NCBI GenBank assembly: GCA_937884175.1
Contig: CALGDB010000205.1
Coordinates: 1 to 44,275, forward strand
DNA from: an uncultured Flavobacteriales bacterium
Lineage (GTDB): Bacteria; Bacteroidota; Bacteroidia; Flavobacteriales_D; Sanyastnellaceae
DNA length: 44,275 nucleotides
Direction of reading: 5' to 3'
A program made the position numbers and the translations under genes. Below, one piece after another: positions 16,923 through 25,759 of this stretch. A model generated the notes under the pieces. That model was not told where the DNA came from, did not search any database, and was given only the letters and a program-made list of their open reading frames with translations. Every line of letters begins with the position of its first letter. Position 1 is the first letter of the stretch.

Positions 16923-17921
16923 ATGAACCGCATGCAGCGCATTCAAGTTCCCGTCGAAAAAGAACTGGCCGAATTTCAAGGCCATTTCAAGTCGGCCATG
17001 CGCACCGATGTGGCCTTGCTGGACCGCATCATGCGGTACATCATAAAGCGCAAGGGCAAGCAGATGCGCCCGCTTTTTGTGTTCTTGTCTGCACAGACCG
17101 CAGCCGGTGGAGAGCAAGAACTCGGGGAGCGCAGCCACATCGCCGCTTCCTTGATTGAATTGCTGCACACCGCCACCCTAGTCCACGACGATGTCGTCGA
17201 TGAAAGCCCGCTGCGCCGTGGCTTCTTTTCGATTCAGGCCCTGTGGAAGAAAAAAATCGCGGTGCTCGTGGGGGATTATTTACTGTCCCGCGGCTTGCTC
17301 ATGGCGGTGGACGGAAAAGCCTATGACCTCTTGAAAATCACCTCCGAAGCCGTTCGCCTCATGAGCGAAGGGGAGCTGTTGCAAATCGAGAAGGCTCGCC
17401 GGTTGGACATCACCGAGGAGGTGTATTTTGACATCATCCAACGCAAAACGGCCTCCTTGATCGCTGCCTGTTGCGCCTGCGGTGCGGCATCCGTACGGCC
17501 CATGAACGAAGGAAATGCGGAAAATGTGGAGCGGATGCGGAAGTTTGGTGAGTTGGTGGGGCTGGCCTTTCAAATCAAGGATGACCTGCTCGATTTAGGC
17601 GAAGGCGAACGCATTGGCAAGCCGACCGGGGGCGACATCCGCGAACGCAAGATGACCTTGCCCCTCATTCACACCCTGCAAGTGGCCTCACCATCGGAAC
17701 GGCGGCGACTCATCCGATTGGTCAAATACCGCAACAAAGACAACGCCGCGGTCCAAGAAGTCATGGACGCCATCATCCAAGGCCCGGGCATGGAATACGC
17801 CCGGGGCAAGATGCGCGAACTGGGGCAAGAAGCTCTCGGACTGCTGGATGCCTACCCAGAATCAGCGGCCAAAACAGCACTGGTCGACCTCGTCGAATTC
17901 ACCATGGAACGCAAGCGATGA
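16923..17921 (+). CDS. Polyprenyl (octaprenyl-type) diphosphate synthase
   Basis: GKQMRPLFVFLSA, LVHDDVVDESPLRRG, VGDYLLSRGL, LAFQIKDDLLDLGEGERIGKPTGGDIRERKMTLPLIH. Confidence 0.95.
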   Translation: MNRMQRIQVPVEKELAEFQGHFKSAMRTDVALLDRIMRYIIKRKGKQMRPLFVFLSAQTAAGGEQELGERSHIAASLIELLHTATLVHDDVVDESPLRRGFFSIQALWKKKIAVLVGDYLLSRGLLMAVDGKAYDLLKITSEAVRLMSEGELLQIEKARRLDITEEVYFDIIQRKTASLIAACCACGAASVRPMNEGNAENVERMRKFGELVGLAFQIKDDLLDLGEGERIGKPTGGDIRERKMTLPLIHTLQVASPSERRRLIRLVKYRNKDNAAVQEVMDAIIQGPGMEYARGKMRELGQEALGLLDAYPESAAKTALVDLVEFTMERKR

Positions 17922-18340
17922 CGGCACGTTGGCTCCTGCTTCTGCTGCCGCTCTTAGCAGTCTGTTCATCCCCTGAGGAACGCACCTTCACGGAGCGCTG
18001 GCCCGATGGAAATGTCAAGCGCGAGGTGGTCGTGCTGGCCGAGGATACCACCGAGATCGCCGTGTATGACAAGGCCGGTCGGTTGTCGAAGATCTCCCGG
18101 TGGGCGGACGGCCAGCAACACGGCAAATGGGAAGCCTTCTATCCGGACGGCAAGCCGTGGTCTGTGCACCAATACCACCACGGGGTCCAAGTGGGGGGCT
18201 ATTTTACCTGGTATCCCAACGGAAAGCCCTTCATCACCGGGCAATACGATTCCATTGGCAACCCCACCGGCATGTGGCGTTTCTTCAATGACCAAGGGGA
18301 GTTAATCAGAGAAGAAAGTGGGCCCTCCATTCACAATTGA
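17918..18340 (+). CDS. MORN-repeat-variant (YwqK-like) lipoprotein
   Basis: LLLLLPLLAVC lipobox; repeats HGKWEAFYPDGKPW, GGYFTWYPNGKPFITGQYD, TGMWRFFNDQGELI; ATGA overlap with upstream gene. Confidence 0.8.
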   Translation: MTARWLLLLLPLLAVCSSPEERTFTERWPDGNVKREVVVLAEDTTEIAVYDKAGRLSKISRWADGQQHGKWEAFYPDGKPWSVHQYHHGVQVGGYFTWYPNGKPFITGQYDSIGNPTGMWRFFNDQGELIREESGPSIHN

Positions 18341-18389
18341 ACGTGAATAGCAGTATGGTCGGAGGGGCACGCACAGCTTGACCATGCGC

Positions 18390-18397
18390 TAATTTTG
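18390..18397 (+). promoter_or_regulatory. -7 element TAATTTTG upstream of glucosaminidase gene
   Basis: Matches TAnnTTTG; 16 nt before ATG 18414. Confidence 0.45.
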
Positions 18398-18413
18398 CAA
18401 GAAGAAATTTGCC

Positions 18414-19505
18414 ATGCCTGCATCGTTCCCATTTTCGTGGTCCAAAATGCTCTCCACCCTCATCATTTGGATGCTGGCATGGATGGCGTTGGGCGTGTGC
18501 TTCGTCGCACACGCGCAGCCACAAGCGCCAAGCGCCCCGGAGCAGTACATCGCCGAATGGAGCGATGAAGCCGTTTACCAAATGGCGGTGTATGGCATTC
18601 CAGCGAGCATTACCCTCGCACAAGGCATCCTCGAAAGCGGAAGCGGCCAAAGCGAATTGGCGGCCAAATCCAACAATCACTTCGGCATCAAGTGCCACAG
18701 CGATTGGGAGGGAGAACGCGTGTACCACGACGATGACCGCCGAGGCGAATGCTTTCGATCGTACGATAACGCGTCCGAGAGTTTCCACGACCACAGCGAA
18801 TTCTTGAAGCGGAGCCGCTACGAGACATTGTTCGAGCTCAAGCCCACGGACTACGTACGATGGGCCAAAGGGCTGAAGAAATGTGGGTATGCCACCAACC
18901 CCAAATACGCCTACCTGCTCATCGAGCTCATCGAACGGTACGACCTTGATCAGTACGACGAGCAAGGCCTTGCGTTGCAGGCCGACCGGGAGGCGTTTGC
19001 GGCGGCCGAAGCAGCAGAAGCGATCGCCCGAAACGAAGTGCTCGAAACGGTCCAGAACAAAGAACTGAATCCGGCCAAGTCCGCCAGCACCATTGGCCGT
19101 CGCAGTGTTCAAACGAGCGAGAACTACATCCGGTATATCCTGGCTGAACCAGGAGATAGCTACGATGCTCTTGCGGTCGAATTGGACCTGATGGGCTGGC
19201 AACTGTACCGCTACAACGACATCGATCGCAAGAACGGCAAGTATACACCGGGCGTTGGCGAGGTCATCTACCTGCAACCCAAGCGCAACCGGGGCCGAAC
19301 ACTGTGGTTGGAAATGCGCCCAGAAGAAACCATTTGGGAAGCCTCACAGCGCAGCGGCGTCAGCGTCAAATCCCTCGTTCGCAAAAACCGCCTTACCCCG
19401 GAGTCGCCAAGGCCTGCAAACGGAAAGTTGTCGCTACAATGGCGCCTCACGGAAGAAGGCAAATTGCCGAACTGGGTCCGTACGATTCGCGGCCCCAACA
19501 GCTAA
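18414..19505 (+). CDS. Exported glucosaminidase-domain peptidoglycan hydrolase with LysM domains
   Basis: Signal peptide; GIPASITLAQGILESGSGQSELAAKSNNHFGIKCH, GYATNPKYAYLLIELIERYDL; two C-terminal LysM-like segments. Confidence 0.9.
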   Translation: MPASFPFSWSKMLSTLIIWMLAWMALGVCFVAHAQPQAPSAPEQYIAEWSDEAVYQMAVYGIPASITLAQGILESGSGQSELAAKSNNHFGIKCHSDWEGERVYHDDDRRGECFRSYDNASESFHDHSEFLKRSRYETLFELKPTDYVRWAKGLKKCGYATNPKYAYLLIELIERYDLDQYDEQGLALQADREAFAAAEAAEAIARNEVLETVQNKELNPAKSASTIGRRSVQTSENYIRYILAEPGDSYDALAVELDLMGWQLYRYNDIDRKNGKYTPGVGEVIYLQPKRNRGRTLWLEMRPEETIWEASQRSGVSVKSLVRKNRLTPESPRPANGKLSLQWRLTEEGKLPNWVRTIRGPNS

Positions 19506-19567
19506 ATTGTCCCAAGCGGTTTTAAAGCGATCGCAGGCGGCCTAACTTAGCGGACAAACCCCTCGCC

Positions 19568-20740
19568 ATGCCGTTTTACCACAAACTTGGATCGGTGCCC
19601 GAGAAGAGGCACACGCAATTCCGAAAAGAGGACGGAAGCCTCCACCATGAACAACTGTTTGGGACCATTGGCTTCGTGGGAATGAGTTCATTACTTTACC
19701 ACCTCCACCGGCCAACCATGGTTAAGCGGGTGGGCACATCACGGGATGTCCAGCCCGAAGCTGCCGTCGAAAACAACCTGTTGAGCCGGAAACTCGAAGG
19801 GTTCCGTGTGAAACCCGTGGCCGACTACCTCGAAAGCCGGACCGCGGTGCTGTTCAACTCCGACGTGACCATTCACCTCGCAGCGCCAATGGCGAGCATG
19901 GGCGAAACAGAATTTTTCAAAAACGCCGACTGCGATGAAGTGGTCTTCGTGCACGAAGGATCCGGAACACTCCACTCCATGCTAGGTAAGTTGCCATTCA
20001 AACCGGGGGACTACATCGTCATCCCACGGGGCATCATTCACCGCTTTGCATTTGACGGCCCGAACAACCGGCTCTTCATTACCGAATCTGCCCATCCGGT
20101 GCACACCCCCAAGCGGTACCGCAACCACTTTGGGCAGCACCTCGAACACAGTCCCTACTGCGAACGGGACATACACCCGCCCGTCGAACTGGAGACGATC
20201 GATGCCATCGGAGAGTTTCCCATTCACATCAAAAAGCAGGGTGCGATCCACGAATACATCTACGCGTCGCATCCGTTTGATGTCGTGGGCTGGGACGGCT
20301 ACCACTTCCCGTACACGCTGTCCATTCACGATTTTGAACCCATCACGGGCCGGGTGCACCAGCCACCGCCGGTTCACCAGACGTTCGAAACCAATGCCTT
20401 TGTGATCTGCAGTTTCGTGCCGCGGCTGTATGACTACCACCCGCTTTCGATTCCCGCGCCGTACAACCACAGCAACATCGACTCGGATGAAGTGCTGTAC
20501 TACGTGGAAGGCGATTTCATGAGCCGCACCGGCATCGACCGTGGCTACATCAGCCTGCATCCGGCGGGCATCCCCCACGGACCGCACCCCGGCACCTACG
20601 AGGGAAGCATCGGCAAAACAAAGACCGAAGAACTGGCCGTCATGGTCGACACGTTCCGTCCGCTCCAAGTGACGGAGGCGGCCCTCGCCATTGAACACGA
20701 CGATTACCACCAATCTTGGTTAGACCCCGGGATGAAATGA
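19568..20740 (+). CDS. hmgA: Homogentisate 1,2-dioxygenase
   Basis: MPFYHKLGSVPEKRHTQFRKEDGSLHHEQLFGTIGFVGMSSLLYH, HEGSGTLHSMLGKLPFKPGDYIVIPRGIIH, PAPYNHSNIDSDEVLYYVEGDFMSRTGIDRGYISLHPAGIPHGPHPGTYE. Confidence 0.95.
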   Translation: MPFYHKLGSVPEKRHTQFRKEDGSLHHEQLFGTIGFVGMSSLLYHLHRPTMVKRVGTSRDVQPEAAVENNLLSRKLEGFRVKPVADYLESRTAVLFNSDVTIHLAAPMASMGETEFFKNADCDEVVFVHEGSGTLHSMLGKLPFKPGDYIVIPRGIIHRFAFDGPNNRLFITESAHPVHTPKRYRNHFGQHLEHSPYCERDIHPPVELETIDAIGEFPIHIKKQGAIHEYIYASHPFDVVGWDGYHFPYTLSIHDFEPITGRVHQPPPVHQTFETNAFVICSFVPRLYDYHPLSIPAPYNHSNIDSDEVLYYVEGDFMSRTGIDRGYISLHPAGIPHGPHPGTYEGSIGKTKTEELAVMVDTFRPLQVTEAALAIEHDDYHQSWLDPGMK

Positions 20741-21873
20741 ACCACAAACCCACCCCAACGCTTGAAAAGGTGGTCCCCGAAGCCGAGGACTTTTTGCCCC
20801 TGCTCGGAACGGACCACATTGAACTGTACTGCGGAAACGCCAAGCAAAGCGCGTACTACTACATGACCGCTTGGGGCTACAAACCCGTCGCGTATTCCGG
20901 CCTCGAGACCGGGAATAAGACGAGTGTTTCATATGTGCTGCGCCAGGATAAAATTACCTTGGTGCTCACCTCGCCGTTGCAAGCAGGCGGGCTAATCAAC
21001 GACCACATAAACCGGCACGGAGACGGCGTGAAAGCAGTGGCGCTGTGGGTGAACGACGCTGCGAAGAGCTACGCCGAAACCACCTCGCGCGGTGCCGTGA
21101 GTGTTTTTGAACCGGAGGTCCGAGAAGACGCGCACGGCCGCGTGGTGCTGAGCGCCATCGAGACCTACGGCGACACCATCCACGTATTCGTTGAGCGCAA
21201 GGAGTACGGCGGCGTGTTCCTCCCTGGTTATGTGGCGTGGAATCCGACTGTACCCGTTGAATCAGTTGGGCTCGAATACGTCGATCACATGGTCGGAAAT
21301 GTGGGCTGGGGCGAGATGAACACCTGGGTGGATTTCTACACCCGCGTCATGGGATTTGCCCAACTCATCTCCTTCGATGACAAGGACATCAGCACGGAGT
21401 ACACCGCCTTGATGTCCAAGGTGATGTCCAACGGCAACGGGCGCATCAAGTTCCCGATCAACGAGCCGGCAGAAGGCCGCAAAAAGTCCCAAATCGAGGA
21501 GTACATCGACTTCTACGAAGGCGCCGGTGTGCAGCACATCGCTGTGGCCACCTCCAACATCATCGAAACCGTGACCGAGTTGCAGCGGCGTGGCATTGAG
21601 TTCCTGCGTGTTCCGAGCACCTACTACGACACGGTATTGGACCGCGTGGGCGAGATTGACGAAGACCTCGCACCCCTACGCCAACTCGGCATCCTCATCG
21701 ACCGCGATGACGAGGGATACTTGTTGCAAATCTTCACCAAACCCGTCGTCGACCGCCCGACCATGTTCTTTGAAATCATCCAGCGCAAAGGCGCTAAATC
21801 CTTCGGGAAGGGCAACTTCAAGGCGCTGTTTGAAGCCATTGAACGCGAGCAAGAAACCCGCGGTACCCTCTAA
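20737..21873 (+). CDS. hppD: 4-hydroxyphenylpyruvate dioxygenase
   Basis: DHIELYCGNAKQSAYYYMTAWGY, YVDHMVGNV, GVQHIAVATSNI, MFFEIIQRKGAKSFGKGNFKALFEAIEREQ; ATGA overlap with hmgA. Confidence 0.96.
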   Translation: MNHKPTPTLEKVVPEAEDFLPLLGTDHIELYCGNAKQSAYYYMTAWGYKPVAYSGLETGNKTSVSYVLRQDKITLVLTSPLQAGGLINDHINRHGDGVKAVALWVNDAAKSYAETTSRGAVSVFEPEVREDAHGRVVLSAIETYGDTIHVFVERKEYGGVFLPGYVAWNPTVPVESVGLEYVDHMVGNVGWGEMNTWVDFYTRVMGFAQLISFDDKDISTEYTALMSKVMSNGNGRIKFPINEPAEGRKKSQIEEYIDFYEGAGVQHIAVATSNIIETVTELQRRGIEFLRVPSTYYDTVLDRVGEIDEDLAPLRQLGILIDRDDEGYLLQIFTKPVVDRPTMFFEIIQRKGAKSFGKGNFKALFEAIEREQETRGTL

Positions 21874-21880
21874 CCTGCCC

Positions 21881-23440
21881 ATGCCCGACACTCCACTGCT
21901 GAAGGTCGAACGCATGACCGTTTCGTTTGGTGAAAACGAGGTGGTGCACGGGGTTGACTTCGACTTGCTGCAGGGGGAAATCCTCGCCATCGTGGGCGAG
22001 AGCGGTTCAGGAAAAAGCGTCACCTGCTCCGCCATCGCCGGGTTGCTCCCGCGCGGAGGGCGCATCACCCACGGCCGCTGCACTCACGGGCCCACCGGTG
22101 CGCCTTGGGCCGCGGCCGGAACGCCCGCCAATGCCCCATTGGGGCGCGGCCTGAGCGTGGTGTTTCAGGACCCGATGTCGTCCCTCAATCCGTCGATGCG
22201 CGTCGGGTGGCAGGTAGCCGAGACGGCCTTGGTGCACCGCCAGTGCTCGACATCCGAGGCGCGCACCCTAGTGACCGCCCTGCTCAAAGAGGTGGAACTC
22301 CCCGACCCGGAAGCGGCGTTCGACAAGTACCCGCACGAAATGAGCGGTGGGCAAAAGCAAAGGGTCATGATTGCCCTAGCCTTGGCCGCCGATCCGGAAG
22401 TGCTCATCGCCGATGAACCCACGACCGCTTTGGATGCCACGGTGCAAAAATCCATTTTGGCGCTGCTGAAGAAAGTCCAGGACCAACGGCACATAGGCGT
22501 CATTTTCATCACCCACGACCTCGATGTCGTGCACGCCATCGCCGACCGGGTGCTGGTGATGCAGCACGGACGCATCGTTGAGTCCGGCGAGGTCAACACC
22601 GTGCTGGAACAACCAGCCCATGCCTACACGCAAGTATTGCTCAACGCCCGAGACATCGAGCGCTTTCAGCAAAACGCCCCGTCTGGGTCGCCCTTGGTTC
22701 AGGCCGTCAATGCGGCCAAATGGTTCGGGGATTTCTGTGCGGTCCACGACGCGAGTTTGGCCATCGACCGCGGCGAACGGGTGGGACTCATCGGCGCGAG
22801 CGGGAGTGGCAAGTCCACACTGGGCCGTATGCTCATCGGCATGCTCCCGACTACATCCGGCACCATCAGCTTCAACGGAGAAACGGTGGACCCCGCGAAC
22901 CGAACGAGCATGGCCCGGCTCCGCAGACGTGCCCAGTTGGTGTTCCAGGATCCGTATTCGGCGTTGAATCCGAAGCTCACGGTAGGCAGCGCCCTCGAGG
23001 AGGCCCTGGTCCATGCGGGCACACCAGCGTCAGAGGCCACGCACCACGCCCGCCGCTTGCTCGAAGAGGTCGGTCTCAACGCCAGCGATGCTGCGAAATA
23101 CCCTAGCGGATTCAGCGGCGGACAGCGGCAGCGCATTGTCATTGCCCGGGCCTTGGCCGTGGAACCCGAGTTTGTGGTGTTGGACGAAAGCGTAGCCGCC
23201 TTGGACGTGCAAATCCAGCGCGATGTGCTGGAGTTGTTGGACCGCATTGGCCGGGAACGCAAGCTGACTTACCTGTTTATCAGCCACGACCTCGATGTGG
23301 TGGCCTCGTTCTGCAACAGGCTCATCATCCTTGAAAAAGGCCGCATCGTGGAGGCCGGGGGAACCGAGGACATCATGCGCCAACCGGCTACCGAATACAC
23401 AGCTGAACTCCTGGCCTCACGTCCCAAGAACCTGCGGTGA
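21881..23440 (+). CDS. Dipeptide/oligopeptide-type ABC transporter, fused tandem ATPase protein (YejF/DppDF-like)
   Basis: Two Walker A motifs (GESGSGKSVTCSA, GASGSGKSTLGRM), two signatures (MSGGQKQRV, FSGGQRQRI), VFQDPMSSLNPSM and VFQDPYSALNPKL. Confidence 0.93.
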   Translation: MPDTPLLKVERMTVSFGENEVVHGVDFDLLQGEILAIVGESGSGKSVTCSAIAGLLPRGGRITHGRCTHGPTGAPWAAAGTPANAPLGRGLSVVFQDPMSSLNPSMRVGWQVAETALVHRQCSTSEARTLVTALLKEVELPDPEAAFDKYPHEMSGGQKQRVMIALALAADPEVLIADEPTTALDATVQKSILALLKKVQDQRHIGVIFITHDLDVVHAIADRVLVMQHGRIVESGEVNTVLEQPAHAYTQVLLNARDIERFQQNAPSGSPLVQAVNAAKWFGDFCAVHDASLAIDRGERVGLIGASGSGKSTLGRMLIGMLPTTSGTISFNGETVDPANRTSMARLRRRAQLVFQDPYSALNPKLTVGSALEEALVHAGTPASEATHHARRLLEEVGLNASDAAKYPSGFSGGQRQRIVIARALAVEPEFVVLDESVAALDVQIQRDVLELLDRIGRERKLTYLFISHDLDVVASFCNRLIILEKGRIVEAGGTEDIMRQPATEYTAELLASRPKNLR

Positions 23441-23517
23441 ACAACCCGGATTCGAGAAGCCGATTCCTGCCGGCTCCTTTCGTAATTTGGGGCTTTCATT
23501 CCCGGCGTTTCCACCCC

Positions 23518-24300
23518 ATGTCTGATTCTTTGATTCACTCCTCCATCAACGCGGGCGTCCTGACCTTGACCATCACGCGCCCCGAAGCCTTGAATGCCCT
23601 CAACGCGGCGGTTATTTCCGAATTGGCTGAGGCCATTGAAAACGCCCAAACACAACCCGACATCCAAGTCATCATCCTCACTGGAAGCGGTGAAAAGGCT
23701 TTTGTGGCCGGCGCGGATATCAAGGAATTTGCCAACTTCAATGCCAAGCAAGGCAAGCAACTCGCCCAGCACGGCCAAGACCACCTGTTCAACCGCATCG
23801 AACGCAGCACAAAACCCGTCATTGCGGCCATCAACGGTTTCGCATTGGGCGGTGGCTTGGAACTTGCCCTAGCTTGCCACGTGCGCATTGCTTCTGAAAA
23901 TGCCCGCATGGGATTGCCAGAAGTGTCGCTTGGTGCTATCCCTGGTTACGGGGGAACGCAACGGTTGCCGCAGGTGGTCGGAAAGGGCAAGGCTTTTGAA
24001 ATAATTTTGACCGCCGGCATGGTCAACGCAGCGGATGGCTTGGCCTGTGGCTTGGTCAACCAAGTAGTGCCATTGGAATCGCTGGCCGAGGCGGCCGACA
24101 ACATGGCACGAAAAATGATGAAGAATTCGCCGCGGGCCCTTCAAACCGCCATCCAAGCCGTGTTGGCCGGATACGAAGAAGGCATCAACGGCTTCGAGGC
24201 CGAGATCTCGTGCTTTGGTGCCAGCTTCGAAACCGAGGACTTCAAAGAAGGCACCCGCGCCTTCATCGAAAAACGCAAACCCCAATTCCCGGGAAAATGA
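23518..24300 (+). CDS. Enoyl-CoA hydratase/isomerase family protein
   Basis: [78 protein letters not shown]. Confidence 0.93.
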   Translation: MSDSLIHSSINAGVLTLTITRPEALNALNAAVISELAEAIENAQTQPDIQVIILTGSGEKAFVAGADIKEFANFNAKQGKQLAQHGQDHLFNRIERSTKPVIAAINGFALGGGLELALACHVRIASENARMGLPEVSLGAIPGYGGTQRLPQVVGKGKAFEIILTAGMVNAADGLACGLVNQVVPLESLAEAADNMARKMMKNSPRALQTAIQAVLAGYEEGINGFEAEISCFGASFETEDFKEGTRAFIEKRKPQFPGK

Positions 24301-24743
24301 GCAACGAAGCGCACGTCTTCATCCGAAACCGCAGCGGCCACGCCCTGCCGGCTTATGCGACGCCCTCAAGCGCCGGCATGGACGTGCGGGCCAAGCTGGA
24401 AACTCCGGTCGTACTGCAGCCCGGTGCGTGCCAACTGATCCCAACCGGACTGTTCGCAGCGCTGCCCGTGGGCACCGAACTCCAAGTTCGGCCGCGGTCC
24501 GGCCTTGCCTTCAAACACGGCATCACGGTACTGAATGCCCCCGGCACCATTGACGCCGACTACCGCGGAGAGATTGGCGTGCTCCTCATCAACCACGGGA
24601 CGCAACCCTTCACCATCGAAAACGGAGAGCGCATTGCCCAATTGGTCCTCGCGAAGTACGAGCGCATCGTTTGGTCCGAAACCGAGAATTTACCCGAAAG
24701 CCAGCGGGGCACCGGCGGCTTTGGAAGCACAGGAACCCATTAA
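24297..24743 (+). CDS. dut: dUTP diphosphatase
   Basis: [68 protein letters not shown]. Confidence 0.96.
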   Translation: MSNEAHVFIRNRSGHALPAYATPSSAGMDVRAKLETPVVLQPGACQLIPTGLFAALPVGTELQVRPRSGLAFKHGITVLNAPGTIDADYRGEIGVLLINHGTQPFTIENGERIAQLVLAKYERIVWSETENLPESQRGTGGFGSTGTH

Positions 24744-24755
24744 GCTGAACACATC

Positions 24756-25757
24756 ATGAACATCGTCATCCCCATGGCCGGCCGCGGCAGCCGACTTCGC
24801 CCCCACACGCTCACCGTACCCAAGCCCTTGGTGCCCGTTGGTGGAAAGCCCATCGTCGAGCGCTTGGCCGAAGACATCGTTGCCATGAGCGCCGAACCTG
24901 TGGAGGAGATTGCCTTCGTCATTGGCGATTTCGGAGCCGAGGTGGAGGCCCAGTTACTGGCGGTAGCTGAGCGCCTCGGAGCGAAAGGCCACATCTGCTA
25001 CCAGGAAGAACCGCTGGGCACGGCGCACGCGATTTTGTGCGGGGCGGCGTGCTTAACCGGGCCTGTGGTGGTGGCATTTGCGGACACCTTGTTTCGCGCC
25101 GATTTTACGATCGATCCGACCGCGGACGGCGTGCTTTTTGTCAAGCAAGTGGAAAACCCAAACGCGTTTGGCGTTGTGGTCACCGATAAAGACGGCGCTA
25201 TCACGGATTACGTCGAGAAGCCCTCGGAATTTGTGTCAGACCTCGCCATGATTGGCATCTACGCCTTCCGCGACGGAGAACGCTTGAAGCGCGAACTGCA
25301 GCGCCTCATTGACGAAAACGTCATGATCGGAGGCGAATACCAACTGCCCGATGCCCTGCGCAACATGACCCAAGCGGGCGCGCGCTTCGAACCCGGCACG
25401 GTGACGCATTGGATGGATTGCGGCAACAAAGTGGCCACGGTCGATACCAACCAGCGCATCCTCGACCTCACCGCAGACGAACTCACGGTCCCAGCCGATG
25501 CAGTCGTCGAAAACAGCATCATCCTGCCCCCGTGCCACATCGGATCGGGCGCGCGCATCGTCAACTCGGTAGTCGGCCCACATGTCAGTATCGGTGAAGG
25601 CACCTCCATCGAAGATACCCGCGTGAGTAACTCACTCATTCAGGCCCATTCCGTATTGAAAAACAAGGTCGTCCGCAACGCTATGATTGGAAACCACGCC
25701 CGCGTCCTTGGCATTCCCACCGACGTGAGTTTGGGCGATTACAACGAAATCAGTTAG
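24756..25757 (+). CDS. Sugar-1-phosphate nucleotidyltransferase with left-handed beta-helix C-terminus
   Basis: MNIVIPMAGRGSRLRPHTLTVPKPLVPVGGKPIVE, EEPLGTAHAI, hexapeptide-like C-terminal repeats. Confidence 0.92.
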   Translation: MNIVIPMAGRGSRLRPHTLTVPKPLVPVGGKPIVERLAEDIVAMSAEPVEEIAFVIGDFGAEVEAQLLAVAERLGAKGHICYQEEPLGTAHAILCGAACLTGPVVVAFADTLFRADFTIDPTADGVLFVKQVENPNAFGVVVTDKDGAITDYVEKPSEFVSDLAMIGIYAFRDGERLKRELQRLIDENVMIGGEYQLPDALRNMTQAGARFEPGTVTHWMDCGNKVATVDTNQRILDLTADELTVPADAVVENSIILPPCHIGSGARIVNSVVGPHVSIGEGTSIEDTRVSNSLIQAHSVLKNKVVRNAMIGNHARVLGIPTDVSLGDYNEIS

Positions 25758-25759
25758 AC

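Noticed and set aside
18355-18385. ATGGTC...GACCAT inverted repeat upstream of the glucosaminidase promoter
   Set aside because: Short arms, 19-nt spacer and no second copy; likely chance.
18306-19277. 323-aa minus-strand ORF
   Set aside because: Antisense to the glucosaminidase gene, no motif, shadow ORF.
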